This document shows, in pieces, positions 41,304-49,322 of a stretch of DNA of 64,000 nucleotides (within the stretch, counting starts at the first letter, position 1; each line of letters begins with the position of its first letter). The stretch covers positions 62,001-126,000 of the forward strand of contig NZ_PDVP01000004.1 in assembly GCF_002727065.1 (NCBI RefSeq). Reading direction: 5' to 3'. The notes beneath the pieces are model-generated. The model was given only the letters and a program-made list of their open reading frames with translations, had not been told where the DNA came from and searched no databases. The stretch comes from Zhengella mangrovi. GTDB taxonomy: Bacteria > Pseudomonadota > Alphaproteobacteria > Rhizobiales > Rhizobiaceae. The position numbers and the translations under genes were made by a program.

Positions 41304-42923
41304 ATGGAGACCATCATCCTTTTCGTGCTCGTCCTGGGCCTCCTTTTCCTCGGCGTGCCGGTGGCCGTGTCTCTCGGCCTGTCGTCGCTGCTGATCATCG
41401 CGCTGTTCTCGCAGGACTCCATGTCCTCCGTCGCGCTGCAGCTGTTCACGGCGTCGCAGAACTACACCCTGCTGGCCATCCCGTTCTTCGTACTCGCCTC
41501 GGCCTTCATGTCGACCGGCGGCGTGGCCAAGCGCATCATCCGGTTCGCCATTTCCACCGTCGGCCATTTCCGCGGCGGGCTGGCCATGGCCTCGGTGCTG
41601 GCCTGCATGCTGTTTGCCGCGCTCTCCGGCTCGTCGCCGGCGACCGTAGTGGCCATCGGCACGATCGCCATCGCCGGTATGCGCCAGGTCGGCTACACCA
41701 AGGATTTCGCCGCCGGGATCATTGCCAACGCGGGCACGCTCGGCATCCTGATCCCGCCGTCGATCGTGATGGTCGTCTACTCGGCGGCAACCGACGTATC
41801 AGTCGGACGGATGTTCCTGGCCGGCGTCATTCCGGGCCTCATCGCCGGCCTCATGCTCATGGTGACGATCTACATCATGGCGCGCCGGCAAGGGCTTCCG
41901 GCCGAGCCCTGGCGCGGGTTCGGCGAAATCATCCAGGGCGGCAAGGAGGCCGGGTTCGGTCTCTTCCTGATCGTCATCATCATTGGCGGCATCTACGGCG
42001 GCGTGTTCACGCCGACCGAGGCGGCCGCGGTGGCCGCGATCTACTCGTTCTTCATCGCCGTCTTCGTCTACCGTGACATGGGGCCGCTGAAGGGCGTGCC
42101 GTGGATCCGCGAGAACGATGACAAACGCGCGGTGACCGGTTTCAAGGCGGTCGTCTACGCGGTCTCCTTCCTCTTCGTCTGGATGATCCTGTCCTTCTTC
42201 GCAACGGCGAATGCCGAGACCGTCACGCCCGGCCACCGGCTGCTCTGGGGCTCGCTGATCTCGCTGGCCATCATGATCGCCTATGCGGTCTGGCGCGGCG
42301 GGACGGCCAACCCGGGCCGCATTGTCGCGATGCTGGTCGCTGGGCTTTCCATCTGGGGCCGCAACCTGGCGCAGATCGGCGGGCGGTCGCTGTCCGGCAT
42401 GTTCCACGAGGATACCCGCAAGGTGCTGGTGGATGCCGCCCGGACCACGCTGATGCTGATGTTCATCATCGTCAACGCGCTGCTGTTCGCCCATGTCCTG
42501 ACGTCGGAACGCATTCCCGACGCCATTACCGACCTGATGGTCGGTTACGGCTTCAACTGGTTTACCTTCCTCATCGCCGTGAACATCCTGCTTCTGCTCG
42601 GCGGCCAGTTCATGGAGCCCTCCGGCCTGCTGCTCATCGTGGCGCCGGTCGTGTTCCCGATCGCGATGGAACTGGGGGTCGACCCGGTGCATCTCGGCAT
42701 CATCATGGTGGTCAACATGGAGATCGGCATGATCACGCCGCCGATCGGGCTGAACCTCTTCGTCACCTCCGGCATCACCGGCATGAGCCTGATCCAGGTG
42801 GTTCGCGCGGCGCTGCCCTTCGTGGCGGTTCTGTTCGCCTTCCTGATCCTCGTGACCTACGTGCCGATCATTTCCACGTGGCTGCCCTATTCGCTGATGG
42901 GGCCGGAAATCGTGACGCGCTAG
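41304..42923 (+). CDS. dctM: TRAP transporter large permease DctM
   Basis: 539 residues, longer than the typical about 430. The N-terminal half has DctM signatures (SQNYTLLAIPFFVLASAFM, ALSGSSPATVVAIG, GTLGILIPPSIVMVVY, GGVFTPTEAAAVAAIY). An extra segment of about 100 residues (about 255-365), with two predicted helices (VVYAVSFLFVWMILSFF; LLWGSLISLAIMIAYAVW), separates it from the C-terminal half (LLLLGGQFMEPSGLLLIVAP, GMITPPIGLNLFV). It moves dicarboxylate with sodium, fed by DctP. Ends the operon at the terminator at 42965. Confidence 0.94.
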   Translation: METIILFVLVLGLLFLGVPVAVSLGLSSLLIIALFSQDSMSSVALQLFTASQNYTLLAIPFFVLASAFMSTGGVAKRIIRFAISTVGHFRGGLAMASVLACMLFAALSGSSPATVVAIGTIAIAGMRQVGYTKDFAAGIIANAGTLGILIPPSIVMVVYSAATDVSVGRMFLAGVIPGLIAGLMLMVTIYIMARRQGLPAEPWRGFGEIIQGGKEAGFGLFLIVIIIGGIYGGVFTPTEAAAVAAIYSFFIAVFVYRDMGPLKGVPWIRENDDKRAVTGFKAVVYAVSFLFVWMILSFFATANAETVTPGHRLLWGSLISLAIMIAYAVWRGGTANPGRIVAMLVAGLSIWGRNLAQIGGRSLSGMFHEDTRKVLVDAARTTLMLMFIIVNALLFAHVLTSERIPDAITDLMVGYGFNWFTFLIAVNILLLLGGQFMEPSGLLLIVAPVVFPIAMELGVDPVHLGIIMVVNMEIGMITPPIGLNLFVTSGITGMSLIQVVRAALPFVAVLFAFLILVTYVPIISTWLPYSLMGPEIVTR

Positions 42924-42964
42924 CGTATCCCGCTTTCCGTTGACGCGCTCTTCGCGCATTCAGG

Positions 42965-42996
42965 AACGGCCGGGCCAGCCATGGTCCGGCCGTTTT
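42965..42996 (+). terminator. Rho-independent terminator after dctM
   Basis: AACGGCCGG (42965-42973) pairs with CCGGCCGTT (42986-42994), followed by TTTTC. The T-run reaches the last codon of the convergent TetR gene, so the two transcripts may overlap by a few bases. Confidence 0.85.
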
Positions 42997-43613
42997 CATG
43001 CCTGGCCGGTGCCGGCGGGCATGGACCGCTGGAGAATTGCCGCAATCGCGATGTTGCGCGCCTTTTCGGGCAGCAGGCTGACGGGCTTCAGCCGGCCCGA
43101 GGCAAGGATGTCGGCCAGGCCGTGCACCGTCGCCCAGGCGGCGGCCATGTCGAGCGCGACGGAGGGGTTTTCCTCCGGCGAGGCGCCGTGGATCGTCTTG
43201 AGATGGTCCAACAGCATGGCATAGGCGGCTTCCGTGGCGTCCTTGAGCGCCGGATCGCCCGTATCCGGCCGGTCCGAGGAAAACATCAACCGGAAAATCG
43301 GCGTGTGCTCGAGCGCGAAATTCACATAGCCGAGACCGGCTGCCTGCAACTGCTCCCAGGAGTCCGGGCCGGCCTTTTCCATGAAATCCAGCTGGCGCTT
43401 CATCAACTGCTCGAAGCCACGGGCAGCCAGGGCCGTCAGCAGCCCGTTGGCATCGCCGAAGTGATGCGCCGGGGCCGCATGGCTCACGCCGGCGCGCTTG
43501 GCGACACCGCGCAGGGAAAAGCCCTCGATGCCCTTTTCGGCAAGTTCCATTTCCGCGGCGGCCAGCAATGCGCTGCGGAGATCACCGTGATGATAGCTCT
43601 TTCGTCCCGGCAT
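42996..43613 (-). CDS. TetR/AcrR-family transcriptional regulator
   Basis: 205 residues. The N-terminal helix-turn-helix domain is SYHHGDLRSALLAAAEMELA then GIEGFSLRGVAKRAGVSHAAPAHHFGD, the classical TetR pattern. The C-terminal ligand domain (TetR_C_33 type) covers FEQLMKRQLDFMEKA through the end. The ATG at 43613 starts MPGRKSYHHG, the usual first residues of this subgroup. Two 19-bp palindromes at 43721-43739 and 43754-43772 lie upstream and are probable operators for self-control. Target genes are not obvious; the dct operon converges on it. Confidence 0.9.
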   Translation of the reverse strand: MPGRKSYHHGDLRSALLAAAEMELAEKGIEGFSLRGVAKRAGVSHAAPAHHFGDANGLLTALAARGFEQLMKRQLDFMEKAGPDSWEQLQAAGLGYVNFALEHTPIFRLMFSSDRPDTGDPALKDATEAAYAMLLDHLKTIHGASPEENPSVALDMAAAWATVHGLADILASGRLKPVSLLPEKARNIAIAAILQRSMPAGTGQA

Positions 43614-43720
43614 GTCCGTCAACGTCCCTTGAGGTGGCGTCCGGCTCCCGGTCAAGCCGACGGGTGAAGACTGGCCTTCGGACTGGTCGGTATCACAGGA
43701 TGGTGATCCATTCAAATTCG

Positions 43721-43739
43721 ATCTTGACAGCGTCAAGAT
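43721..43739. promoter_or_regulatory. TetR operator 1
   Basis: Perfect palindrome ATCTTGAC-AGC-GTCAAGAT, 108 bases upstream of the TetR start. Its sequence and 19-bp size match operator 2, and the two centres are 33 bp apart, three helical turns. Confidence 0.75.
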
Positions 43740-43753
43740 AGCGCGTAAAACTC

Positions 43754-43772
43754 GTCTTGCCAATGTCAAGAC
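43754..43772. promoter_or_regulatory. TetR operator 2 with overlapping -35 element
   Basis: GTCTTG-N7-CAAGAC, a 19-bp near-palindrome of the same form as operator 1. On the minus strand it contains TTGACA, a consensus -35, so repressor binding here would block the TetR promoter. Confidence 0.65.
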
Positions 43773-43920
43773 CGGGGGCGGTGGTATGAGTGTCCCGCGA
43801 TGCTCCATATCTTACTTGACATCACGGGCGGGCGGGCGTGTGCAAAGGTCCGCCCGTCCAGGCCACCCTGGCGATCTTGCAATCCCTGGAACAGGTTCGG
43901 TGCGCTGTCTATCGGCACAC

Positions 43921-44017
43921 GCGGACACGACACCGGGAGGCCGCTTTCGCTGCAATTGCTTTCCTTCGATCGCAATAGCGGACGCGAAACCGGGAGCCAC
44001 TTTCGCTGCAATTGCTT
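43921..44017. repeat. Two degenerate copies of the 57-bp palindromic repeat
   Basis: GCGGACACGACACCGGG at 43921 and GCGGACGCGAAACCGGG at 43978 start two copies exactly 57 bp apart. Each leads into CTTTCGCTGCAATTGCTT. The family differs from the 25561 array by CTGCAATT for CTGGAATT. It lies in the intergenic region between the TetR gene and the small RNA candidate. Confidence 0.85.
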
Positions 44018-44132
44018 CAAGACCAGACGCCGCTGCTTCGGACCGGAGTGATTCGGTCAGGGTTGCTTGCTTTCCGCTTCATCAGTAAATGAAAATATAC
44101 AAATACTGCGCTATTTCAGATATTTAGAAGTA

Positions 44133-44161
44133 TTAACCTTTTGTTAATTTTCAAGTATCAT
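44133..44161 (+). promoter_or_regulatory. Promoter with CtrA box before the small RNA
   Basis: TTAACC (44133-44138), 17 bases, TATCAT (44156-44161) fits -35/-10 elements. The -35 region is also TTAA-CCTTTTG-TTAA, an exact TTAA-N7-TTAA CtrA box (44133-44147). CtrA-activated promoters carry the box at -35. The region is the most AT-rich of the window. Confidence 0.6.
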
Positions 44162-44167
44162 CCTTCT

Positions 44168-44244
44168 ACATAGACGAACCGGCTCTCCTCCTCCCAAGCA
44201 CGGTTCCGCCTCGGGGCGATCCTTCACCGGATCGCCCTGTTTTT
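44168..44244 (+). ncRNA. Candidate trans-acting small RNA with anti-Shine-Dalgarno loop
   Basis: About 77 nt. The first stem GAACCG (44176-44181) / CGGTTC (44201-44206) shows a 19-base loop containing CCTCCTCCC (44187-44195), complementary to ribosome binding sites. It ends in a rho-independent terminator (44214-44244). Promoter elements sit at 44133-44161, predicting a start near 44168. Known alphaproteobacterial small RNAs (CcsR/cuckoo, the alpha-r14/NfeR1 type, EcpR1) carry such loops; I cannot say which, if any, this belongs to. No protein frame is present. It lies 107 bases before the SLC13 gene and could also act as its leader. Confidence 0.65.
44214..44244 (+). terminator. Terminator of the small RNA candidate
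   Basis: GGGCGATCC (44214-44222) pairs with GGATCGCCC (44229-44237) around TTCACC, followed by TGTTTTT. It stands where no protein gene ends, 107 bases before the next gene start. Confidence 0.85.
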
Positions 44245-44351
44245 GATCCCCGCCCTTTTCTGTGGTGAACTTGCCGCATAACCGGAACAATTGCCGTTCG
44301 TGCCGCGTTCCGACGCGCCTGACCTGTGGCATCGAGTGACGGGAGAGACGG

Positions 44352-46133
44352 TTGGCTGCACTGCTGAGCGAATACCAGGCCTGGATCGCCCTGGCGCTGC
44401 TGCTGTCGATGTTTGCCCTGTTCATGGCGGAGGCCTATCCGCCGGAGGTCACGGCCGCCGGTTTTGCGAGCCTGTTCGTCCTCCTCGGGATGGTTTCGCC
44501 CGACGACGCGATGGGGGTCTTCTCCAACCCGGCACCGATTACCATCGGGGCGATGTTCATCCTGTCGGGCGCCCTGGTGCGGACCGGCGTCCTCGATGCG
44601 CTTGCCGGCGTTGTCGTCGAACGGGCTTCGAGCGCACCCCGCCTGTCGCTCGTCGCGTTCCTGCTGGTGACCCTCGTGGCCTCGGCATTCGTCAACAACA
44701 CGCCGATCGTGCTGGTGCTCATCCCGGTCGTCATCCGGCTTGCCCATGCCACGTCGATCGCTCCGACCCGGCTCCTCATCCCGCTGTCCTACGCCGGTGT
44801 GCTGGGCGGGGCCTGCACGCTGATCGGCACGTCCACCAACCTGCTGGTCGACGGCGTGGCACGTGAAGCCGGCCTGGCGCCGTTCTCGCTCTTCGAGATC
44901 ACGCCGGTCGGCGTGGTCGCCGCGGCGTGCGGCCTTGCCGTGATGGCCATTCTCGGCCGGCGCCTGCTTCCGGACCGGGGGGAAGCCTCTGCCGGGATCC
45001 TGCTCGGCGAGACGGAATACCTGTCGGAGGCGCGGATCGCTGACGACAGCATGGACGGACGGCCGCTTGGCGAGATCGGGCTGTTCAAGGCGCCGGGCGT
45101 CATCGTTTCGGGTGTCCAGCGCGGCACGGAGACGATCCGCAAGGACCTCGACGCGTTCGCGGTGAAGAAGGGCGACCGGCTGATCCTGCGGGCGCCGACC
45201 TCGGAACTCCTGACGCTGGCCAGCCACGAGTCGCTGAAGGTCGGCTTGCGCGGCACCGCGCGGCTGACGGCGGAAGAGGGCGACAACGTGATCGTCGAAG
45301 CCGTCGTCGCGCCGCGCAAGTGGACCAGCGGACGGGCGCTCGCCTCAATGTCGCTGGGCCGCCGCTTCGGTCTGCAGGTACTGGGCGCGCACCGGCACAA
45401 CCACATTCCCGGGCCGGAACTCGGCGTCGTCACCCTGCGCCCGGCCGACAAGCTGCTGCTGTCGGGGCCAACGGCCGCCTTCGAGGAACTGGCGCGGGAA
45501 ACCAACATCGTTTCGATTTCGCAGGCAGCCGGGCGTGCCTTCCGGCGCTCCAAGGCGCCGATCGCCCTGGCCGCACTCGCCGGCGTCGTGGTGCTCGCCG
45601 CCCTCGGCATCCTGCCGATCGGCATTCTTGCCATCATGGCCGTCAGCGCGATCCTGATCCTGCGCTGCATCGACGCGGACGAGGCCTGGGATTCGCTCGA
45701 CGGCTCGGTTCTCGTGCTGATCTTCGCGATGCTGATCGTCGGGCGCGGCCTGCAGGAAAGCGGCGCAGTGGAACTCGTGGTGTCCGCGCTGGTGCCGTTG
45801 CTGTCGCTGATGCCGGGGTTTCTCGCCCTGCTGGCGGTCTACCTGCTCGCCTCGCTACTGACGGAACTCGTCACCAACAATGCCGTTGCGGTGGTGCTGA
45901 CACCGGTCGTGATCGGGCTGGCGGAGCCGCTCGGCATCGATGCGCGTGCGCTCGTCGTCGCCGTCATGTTCGGCGCCAGCGCGTCTTTCGCCACGCCCAT
46001 CGGCTACCAGACCAATACGCTGGTCTACGGCGCGGCCGATTACCGCTTCGCGGATTTCCTGAAGATCGGCGTGCCGATGAACATACTCGTCGGCATCGCG
46101 GCGAGCGCGGCGATCTGGATCTTCTTCACCTGA
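44352..46133 (+). CDS. SLC13-family permease with two TrkA-C (RCK_C) domains
   Basis: 593 residues. About ten transmembrane helices lie in two blocks separated by a cytoplasmic region of about 210 residues with two TrkA-C-like domains (LGEIGLFKAPGVIVSGVQRG and GLQVLGAHRHNHIPGPELG). The SLC13/DASS signature segments are ASAFVNNTPIVLVLIPVV, GACTLIGTSTNLLVDG and, in the second half, ELVTNNAVAVVLTPVVIG and SFATPIGYQTNTLVYG. Such proteins move divalent anions such as sulfate or dicarboxylates with sodium; the RCK_C form is often sulfate-like. The TTG start has GGGAGA six bases upstream. Its stop abuts the convergent aminotransferase stop. Confidence 0.9.
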   Translation: MAALLSEYQAWIALALLLSMFALFMAEAYPPEVTAAGFASLFVLLGMVSPDDAMGVFSNPAPITIGAMFILSGALVRTGVLDALAGVVVERASSAPRLSLVAFLLVTLVASAFVNNTPIVLVLIPVVIRLAHATSIAPTRLLIPLSYAGVLGGACTLIGTSTNLLVDGVAREAGLAPFSLFEITPVGVVAAACGLAVMAILGRRLLPDRGEASAGILLGETEYLSEARIADDSMDGRPLGEIGLFKAPGVIVSGVQRGTETIRKDLDAFAVKKGDRLILRAPTSELLTLASHESLKVGLRGTARLTAEEGDNVIVEAVVAPRKWTSGRALASMSLGRRFGLQVLGAHRHNHIPGPELGVVTLRPADKLLLSGPTAAFEELARETNIVSISQAAGRAFRRSKAPIALAALAGVVVLAALGILPIGILAIMAVSAILILRCIDADEAWDSLDGSVLVLIFAMLIVGRGLQESGAVELVVSALVPLLSLMPGFLALLAVYLLASLLTELVTNNAVAVVLTPVVIGLAEPLGIDARALVVAVMFGASASFATPIGYQTNTLVYGAADYRFADFLKIGVPMNILVGIAASAAIWIFFT

Positions 46134-47312
46134 TCAGGCCGGGTCCGTCTCGGACAGGAATTTTTCCATGCGCTCGATGGCGCGCAGGATGTTTTCCTCC
46201 GAATTGGCGTAGGACACCCGGATGTAGCCTTCGCCGAGAATGCCGAAATCCGGTCCGCCGATCAGCGCGACGCCGGCCTCTTCCAGCAATGCGGAGGCGA
46301 GCTTCTTGGCCTTCCAGCCGGTCTGGCTGATGTTGGGGAAGGCGTAGAAGGCGCCCTTCGGCGTTGCGCAGGTGACGCCGGGCAGGGTGTTCATGCCCTC
46401 GGTGACGATCCTGCGGCGGTTGTCGAAGGCCCGCATCATCTTCCCGACGTCGTCCTGCGGCCCGTCGATGGCGGCGATACCGGCAAACTGGCTCGGCGCG
46501 TTGACGCAGGACCAGCAGTTGACCGCCAGCTTGCGCACCAGCGGATAGAGCTGTTGCGGCCAGATCGACCAGCCCATGCGCCAGCCGGTCATGGCCCAGG
46601 TCTTCGACCAGCCGTTCAGGATGATCAGGCGGTCGCGGATCTCCGGGAACCTGAGCAGCGAGGTATGCTCCTCGCCGTCATAGGTCATGACGTCGTAGAT
46701 CTCGTCGGAGAGGATGGCGACCTCCGGGAAGGCTTCCAGTCCCCTGACGAGTTTCTCGATCTCGGCGCGGGGCGTCACGCCACCGGTGGGGTTGGCCGGG
46801 GAATTGAGAATCAGCAGGCGCGTCTTCGGCGTGATGAGCCCCAGCACCTCGTCGGCGGAAAAGGCAAAGCCCTTTTCCTCGCGCACGGGCACGGGAACGG
46901 GCGTGGCGCCGGTGAACTCGATCATGGAGCGGTAGATGGGAAAGCCCGGGTCGGGATAGAGGATCTCGGCGCCCGGTTCGCCGAACATCAGGATGGCGGC
47001 GAACATGGTCGGCTTGCCGCCCGGCATGATCATCACGCTGTCGGGCGAGACCTCCACGCCGGTCATGGTCAGCGTGCGGCGGACAACGGCCTCGCGGGTC
47101 GCCAGCAGGCCGGCCGCCGGCGTGTAACCATGATGGCCGTCGCGCAGCGCCTTGATGGCGGCCTCGACGATATGCTGCGGGGTCTGGAAATCCGGCTGGC
47201 CGATGCCGAGATTGATGATGTCCTTGCCCTGGGCCGCGAGATCGGTGGCACGAGCCAGCACGGCAAAGGCGTTTTCCTCACCGATGCGGTCGAAGGCGGC
47301 GATGGTTTTCAT
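46134..47312 (-). CDS. PLP-dependent class I/II aminotransferase
   Basis: 392 residues. The PLP lysine is in LNGWSKTWAMTGWRMGW. Other fold-type I residues lie in LGIGQPDFQTPQHI, NSPANPTGGVTP (substrate/PLP Asn) and ILSDEIYDVMTYD (PLP Asp and Tyr). YIRVSYANSEENI holds the substrate-carboxylate arginine. This is the aspartate aminotransferase-like branch; the substrate cannot be named. It converges exactly on the SLC13 gene with no gap, and is divergent from the GNAT gene. Confidence 0.92.
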   Translation of the reverse strand: MKTIAAFDRIGEENAFAVLARATDLAAQGKDIINLGIGQPDFQTPQHIVEAAIKALRDGHHGYTPAAGLLATREAVVRRTLTMTGVEVSPDSVMIMPGGKPTMFAAILMFGEPGAEILYPDPGFPIYRSMIEFTGATPVPVPVREEKGFAFSADEVLGLITPKTRLLILNSPANPTGGVTPRAEIEKLVRGLEAFPEVAILSDEIYDVMTYDGEEHTSLLRFPEIRDRLIILNGWSKTWAMTGWRMGWSIWPQQLYPLVRKLAVNCWSCVNAPSQFAGIAAIDGPQDDVGKMMRAFDNRRRIVTEGMNTLPGVTCATPKGAFYAFPNISQTGWKAKKLASALLEEAGVALIGGPDFGILGEGYIRVSYANSEENILRAIERMEKFLSETDPA

Positions 47313-47388
47313 GGCGGTGCGTTTCCCCCGGATGCGTTTTGGCGTATTGGAGGCGTCGACCTAGCAATGTCAACCGAAAGAAGTCCCC

Positions 47389-48093
47389 ATGATCGACGAT
47401 CTGGCCCACTGGACGCCGCGGAAACGGCCGGAGAAACGCGTGCTGGATGGCCGCCTGGTGCGTCTCGAGCCCTTGTCTGCCAGCCGTCATGGCGACGATC
47501 TCTACATTGCTGCCACCGAGGGCGATGCCGACCGGCGCCATGCCTATCTCGGGACGTCGAAGCCGGAGAGCCGGGCGGCGTTCGAAGGCTGGCTGGAAAG
47601 CGCGGAAAACCATGCCGACTCGATCTACTGGTCGGTCATCGACAAGGCGTCCGGCAAGGCGGTCGGGCGTCAGAGCCTGATGCGGATCGACACGGCCAAC
47701 GGCGTGATCGAGATCGGCGACATCCACTGGGGGCCTGCGATGCGGCGTTCGCCGCTTGCGACCGAGGCCTTTTTCCTGCAGGCAGTCCAGGTGTTCGACG
47801 ATCTTCAATACCGCCGCTTCGAGTGGAAGCTGAACACGCTGAACCAGCCGTCGCACCGGGCGGCGCAGCGTTTCGGATTTGCCTACGAGGGGCTGTTCCG
47901 CCAGCACATGATCGTCAAGGGCGCCAACCGCGACACTGCCTGGTACGCGATGATCGACAAGGACTGGCCGGGGATCCGCGATGCATTTGAACGCTGGCTT
48001 TCGCCCGCCAACTTCGATAGTGGAGGCCGGCAGAAGGCGCGGCTGGAAGACCTGCGCCAGGCACCGGCGGGCAAGCGAGAGGACGTGGCATGA
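47389..48093 (+). CDS. GNAT-family N-acetyltransferase
   Basis: 234 residues. The fold of the RimJ/RimL-like N-acetyltransferases is seen in LDGRLVRLEPLSASRH, the strand-rich middle IGDIHWGPAMRRSPLATEAF with the acetyl-CoA-binding loop, and YRRFEWKLNTLNQPSHRAAQRFG with the late helix-strand motif. Substrate unknown. Its stop overlaps the start of the next gene (ATGA at 48090-48093), so the two are translationally coupled. Confidence 0.85.
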   Translation: MIDDLAHWTPRKRPEKRVLDGRLVRLEPLSASRHGDDLYIAATEGDADRRHAYLGTSKPESRAAFEGWLESAENHADSIYWSVIDKASGKAVGRQSLMRIDTANGVIEIGDIHWGPAMRRSPLATEAFFLQAVQVFDDLQYRRFEWKLNTLNQPSHRAAQRFGFAYEGLFRQHMIVKGANRDTAWYAMIDKDWPGIRDAFERWLSPANFDSGGRQKARLEDLRQAPAGKREDVA

Positions 48094-48305
48094 AGGAAAG
48101 CTGGAAACCGGCCGTCGCGGCGCTGCTATTCCTGCTCGTCTTCGGGCTGCTGTTCAACTTCATGCCCGGGATCATGCTGTGGATCGGCGACCGGTCGCCG
48201 ATCGCGGCGGGCGCTTTCGCGGTGCTGTTCGTCGCCGCCTTTTTCGGTGTTTTCTGGCTTCGCTCGCGGGTCCAGGCCAAGCGGGACCGCGAAAACGGTT
48301 CCTGA
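48090..48305 (+). CDS. Small two-helix membrane protein
   Basis: 71 residues with two hydrophobic segments (AALLFLLVFGLLFNFM and AGAFAVLFVAAFFGVFWL) and a basic tail RSRVQAKRDREN. It overlaps the GNAT gene by ATGA, which supports co-translation. The family is not recognised. Its stop abuts the convergent NicO gene, leaving no room for a terminator. Confidence 0.7.
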   Translation: MKESWKPAVAALLFLLVFGLLFNFMPGIMLWIGDRSPIAAGAFAVLFVAAFFGVFWLRSRVQAKRDRENGS

Positions 48306-49322
48306 TCAGGCGGCCAGGGAGGCTGCCAGCAGCAACAGGCCCAGAACCATGACGAGCAAGGCGCCGCCGATCTCCACGCCATGATGGATGACCGTGCCAA
48401 GCCGGCCGCCGCCGGACAGGCGCACGGCGACGGTCTTGGCGGTGACGGCCAGCGTGGCGAGTGCCGAGACGGTGATCGCGGTGCCGATGGCCATGGCGAA
48501 GGCCGAGGCGATGCCAGCCCACCACAATCCGTTGAGGAAAGCGAAGGTCAGCACGATCAGTGCGCCGGAACAGGGGCGCAGGCCAACGGCAAGGACCGCC
48601 GCGCCGGCCTCCGACAGGGTGAACCGGCGCGCGGCGAGACGTTCGGGATCCGGCATGTGGACATGGCCGCAGGTGGAGCACACCTCGCCGGGCTCATGGT
48701 CGTGGCCGTGCGCATGATCATGGTCATGTCCATGATGATGGTGGCCGGCATGATCATGGCCGGCGACGGCTACCGCCGGGGCGGACCAGGGAAAGAACTG
48801 GCGCAGCTTGCGGACCAGCAGCCAGGCGCCGAACAGGGCAACGAGCGCATAGCTGGCCACTTCCATCAACCAGACGGCATCGGTCTGCTTGATCGTCGTG
48901 CCGCGCAGGAACAGGAAGACCGCGCCGATGACGGCAACCGCGGTCGCGGCCTGGGCCATCGCGGAGAGGAAGGACAGCAGCACGCCGCGGCGCAACGCCA
49001 CCTCGTTGGCCAGCATGTAGGACGAGATCACCGCCTTGCCGTGGCCCGGACCGGCGGCATGGAACACGCCGTAGGCGAAGGACAGGCCGACCAGAAGCCA
49101 GGCGGCCGCGGGATCGGTGCGCATGGTGCGCAGGGCGCCGGTCAGCGCGCGATAGAACGCCTGCTGCTGGGTGTTGATCCAGTGCATCAGGCCGGGAAAG
49201 AAGCCCGAAGAGGGCAGGGTCTGTTCCGCCGCGCCGATGCCGAGCGAACTCTGGGCATGGACGCTGCCCGCGGCGACCACGACCACGGCGGCCGCGATGA
49301 GCGCGATCCGGGCCGGCTTCAT
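48306..49322 (-). CDS. NicO-family nickel/cobalt (metal) transporter
   Basis: 338 residues with about six transmembrane helices. The N-terminal motif SFAYGVFHAAGPGHGKAVI and the C-terminal LSEAGAAVLAVGLRPCSGALIVL are NicO/RcnA signatures (GPGHGK, RPCSGA). A cytoplasmic loop is extremely histidine-rich (residues 188-210, HDHAGHHHHGHDH then HAHGHDHE), followed by a CSTCGHVHMP metal site. An N-terminal signal-like segment precedes helix 1. Direction of transport is not certain. It overlaps the stop of the DUF1007 gene by ATGA, so both are expressed together. Confidence 0.92.
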   Translation of the reverse strand: MKPARIALIAAAVVVVAAGSVHAQSSLGIGAAEQTLPSSGFFPGLMHWINTQQQAFYRALTGALRTMRTDPAAAWLLVGLSFAYGVFHAAGPGHGKAVISSYMLANEVALRRGVLLSFLSAMAQAATAVAVIGAVFLFLRGTTIKQTDAVWLMEVASYALVALFGAWLLVRKLRQFFPWSAPAVAVAGHDHAGHHHHGHDHDHAHGHDHEPGEVCSTCGHVHMPDPERLAARRFTLSEAGAAVLAVGLRPCSGALIVLTFAFLNGLWWAGIASAFAMAIGTAITVSALATLAVTAKTVAVRLSGGGRLGTVIHHGVEIGGALLVMVLGLLLLAASLAA

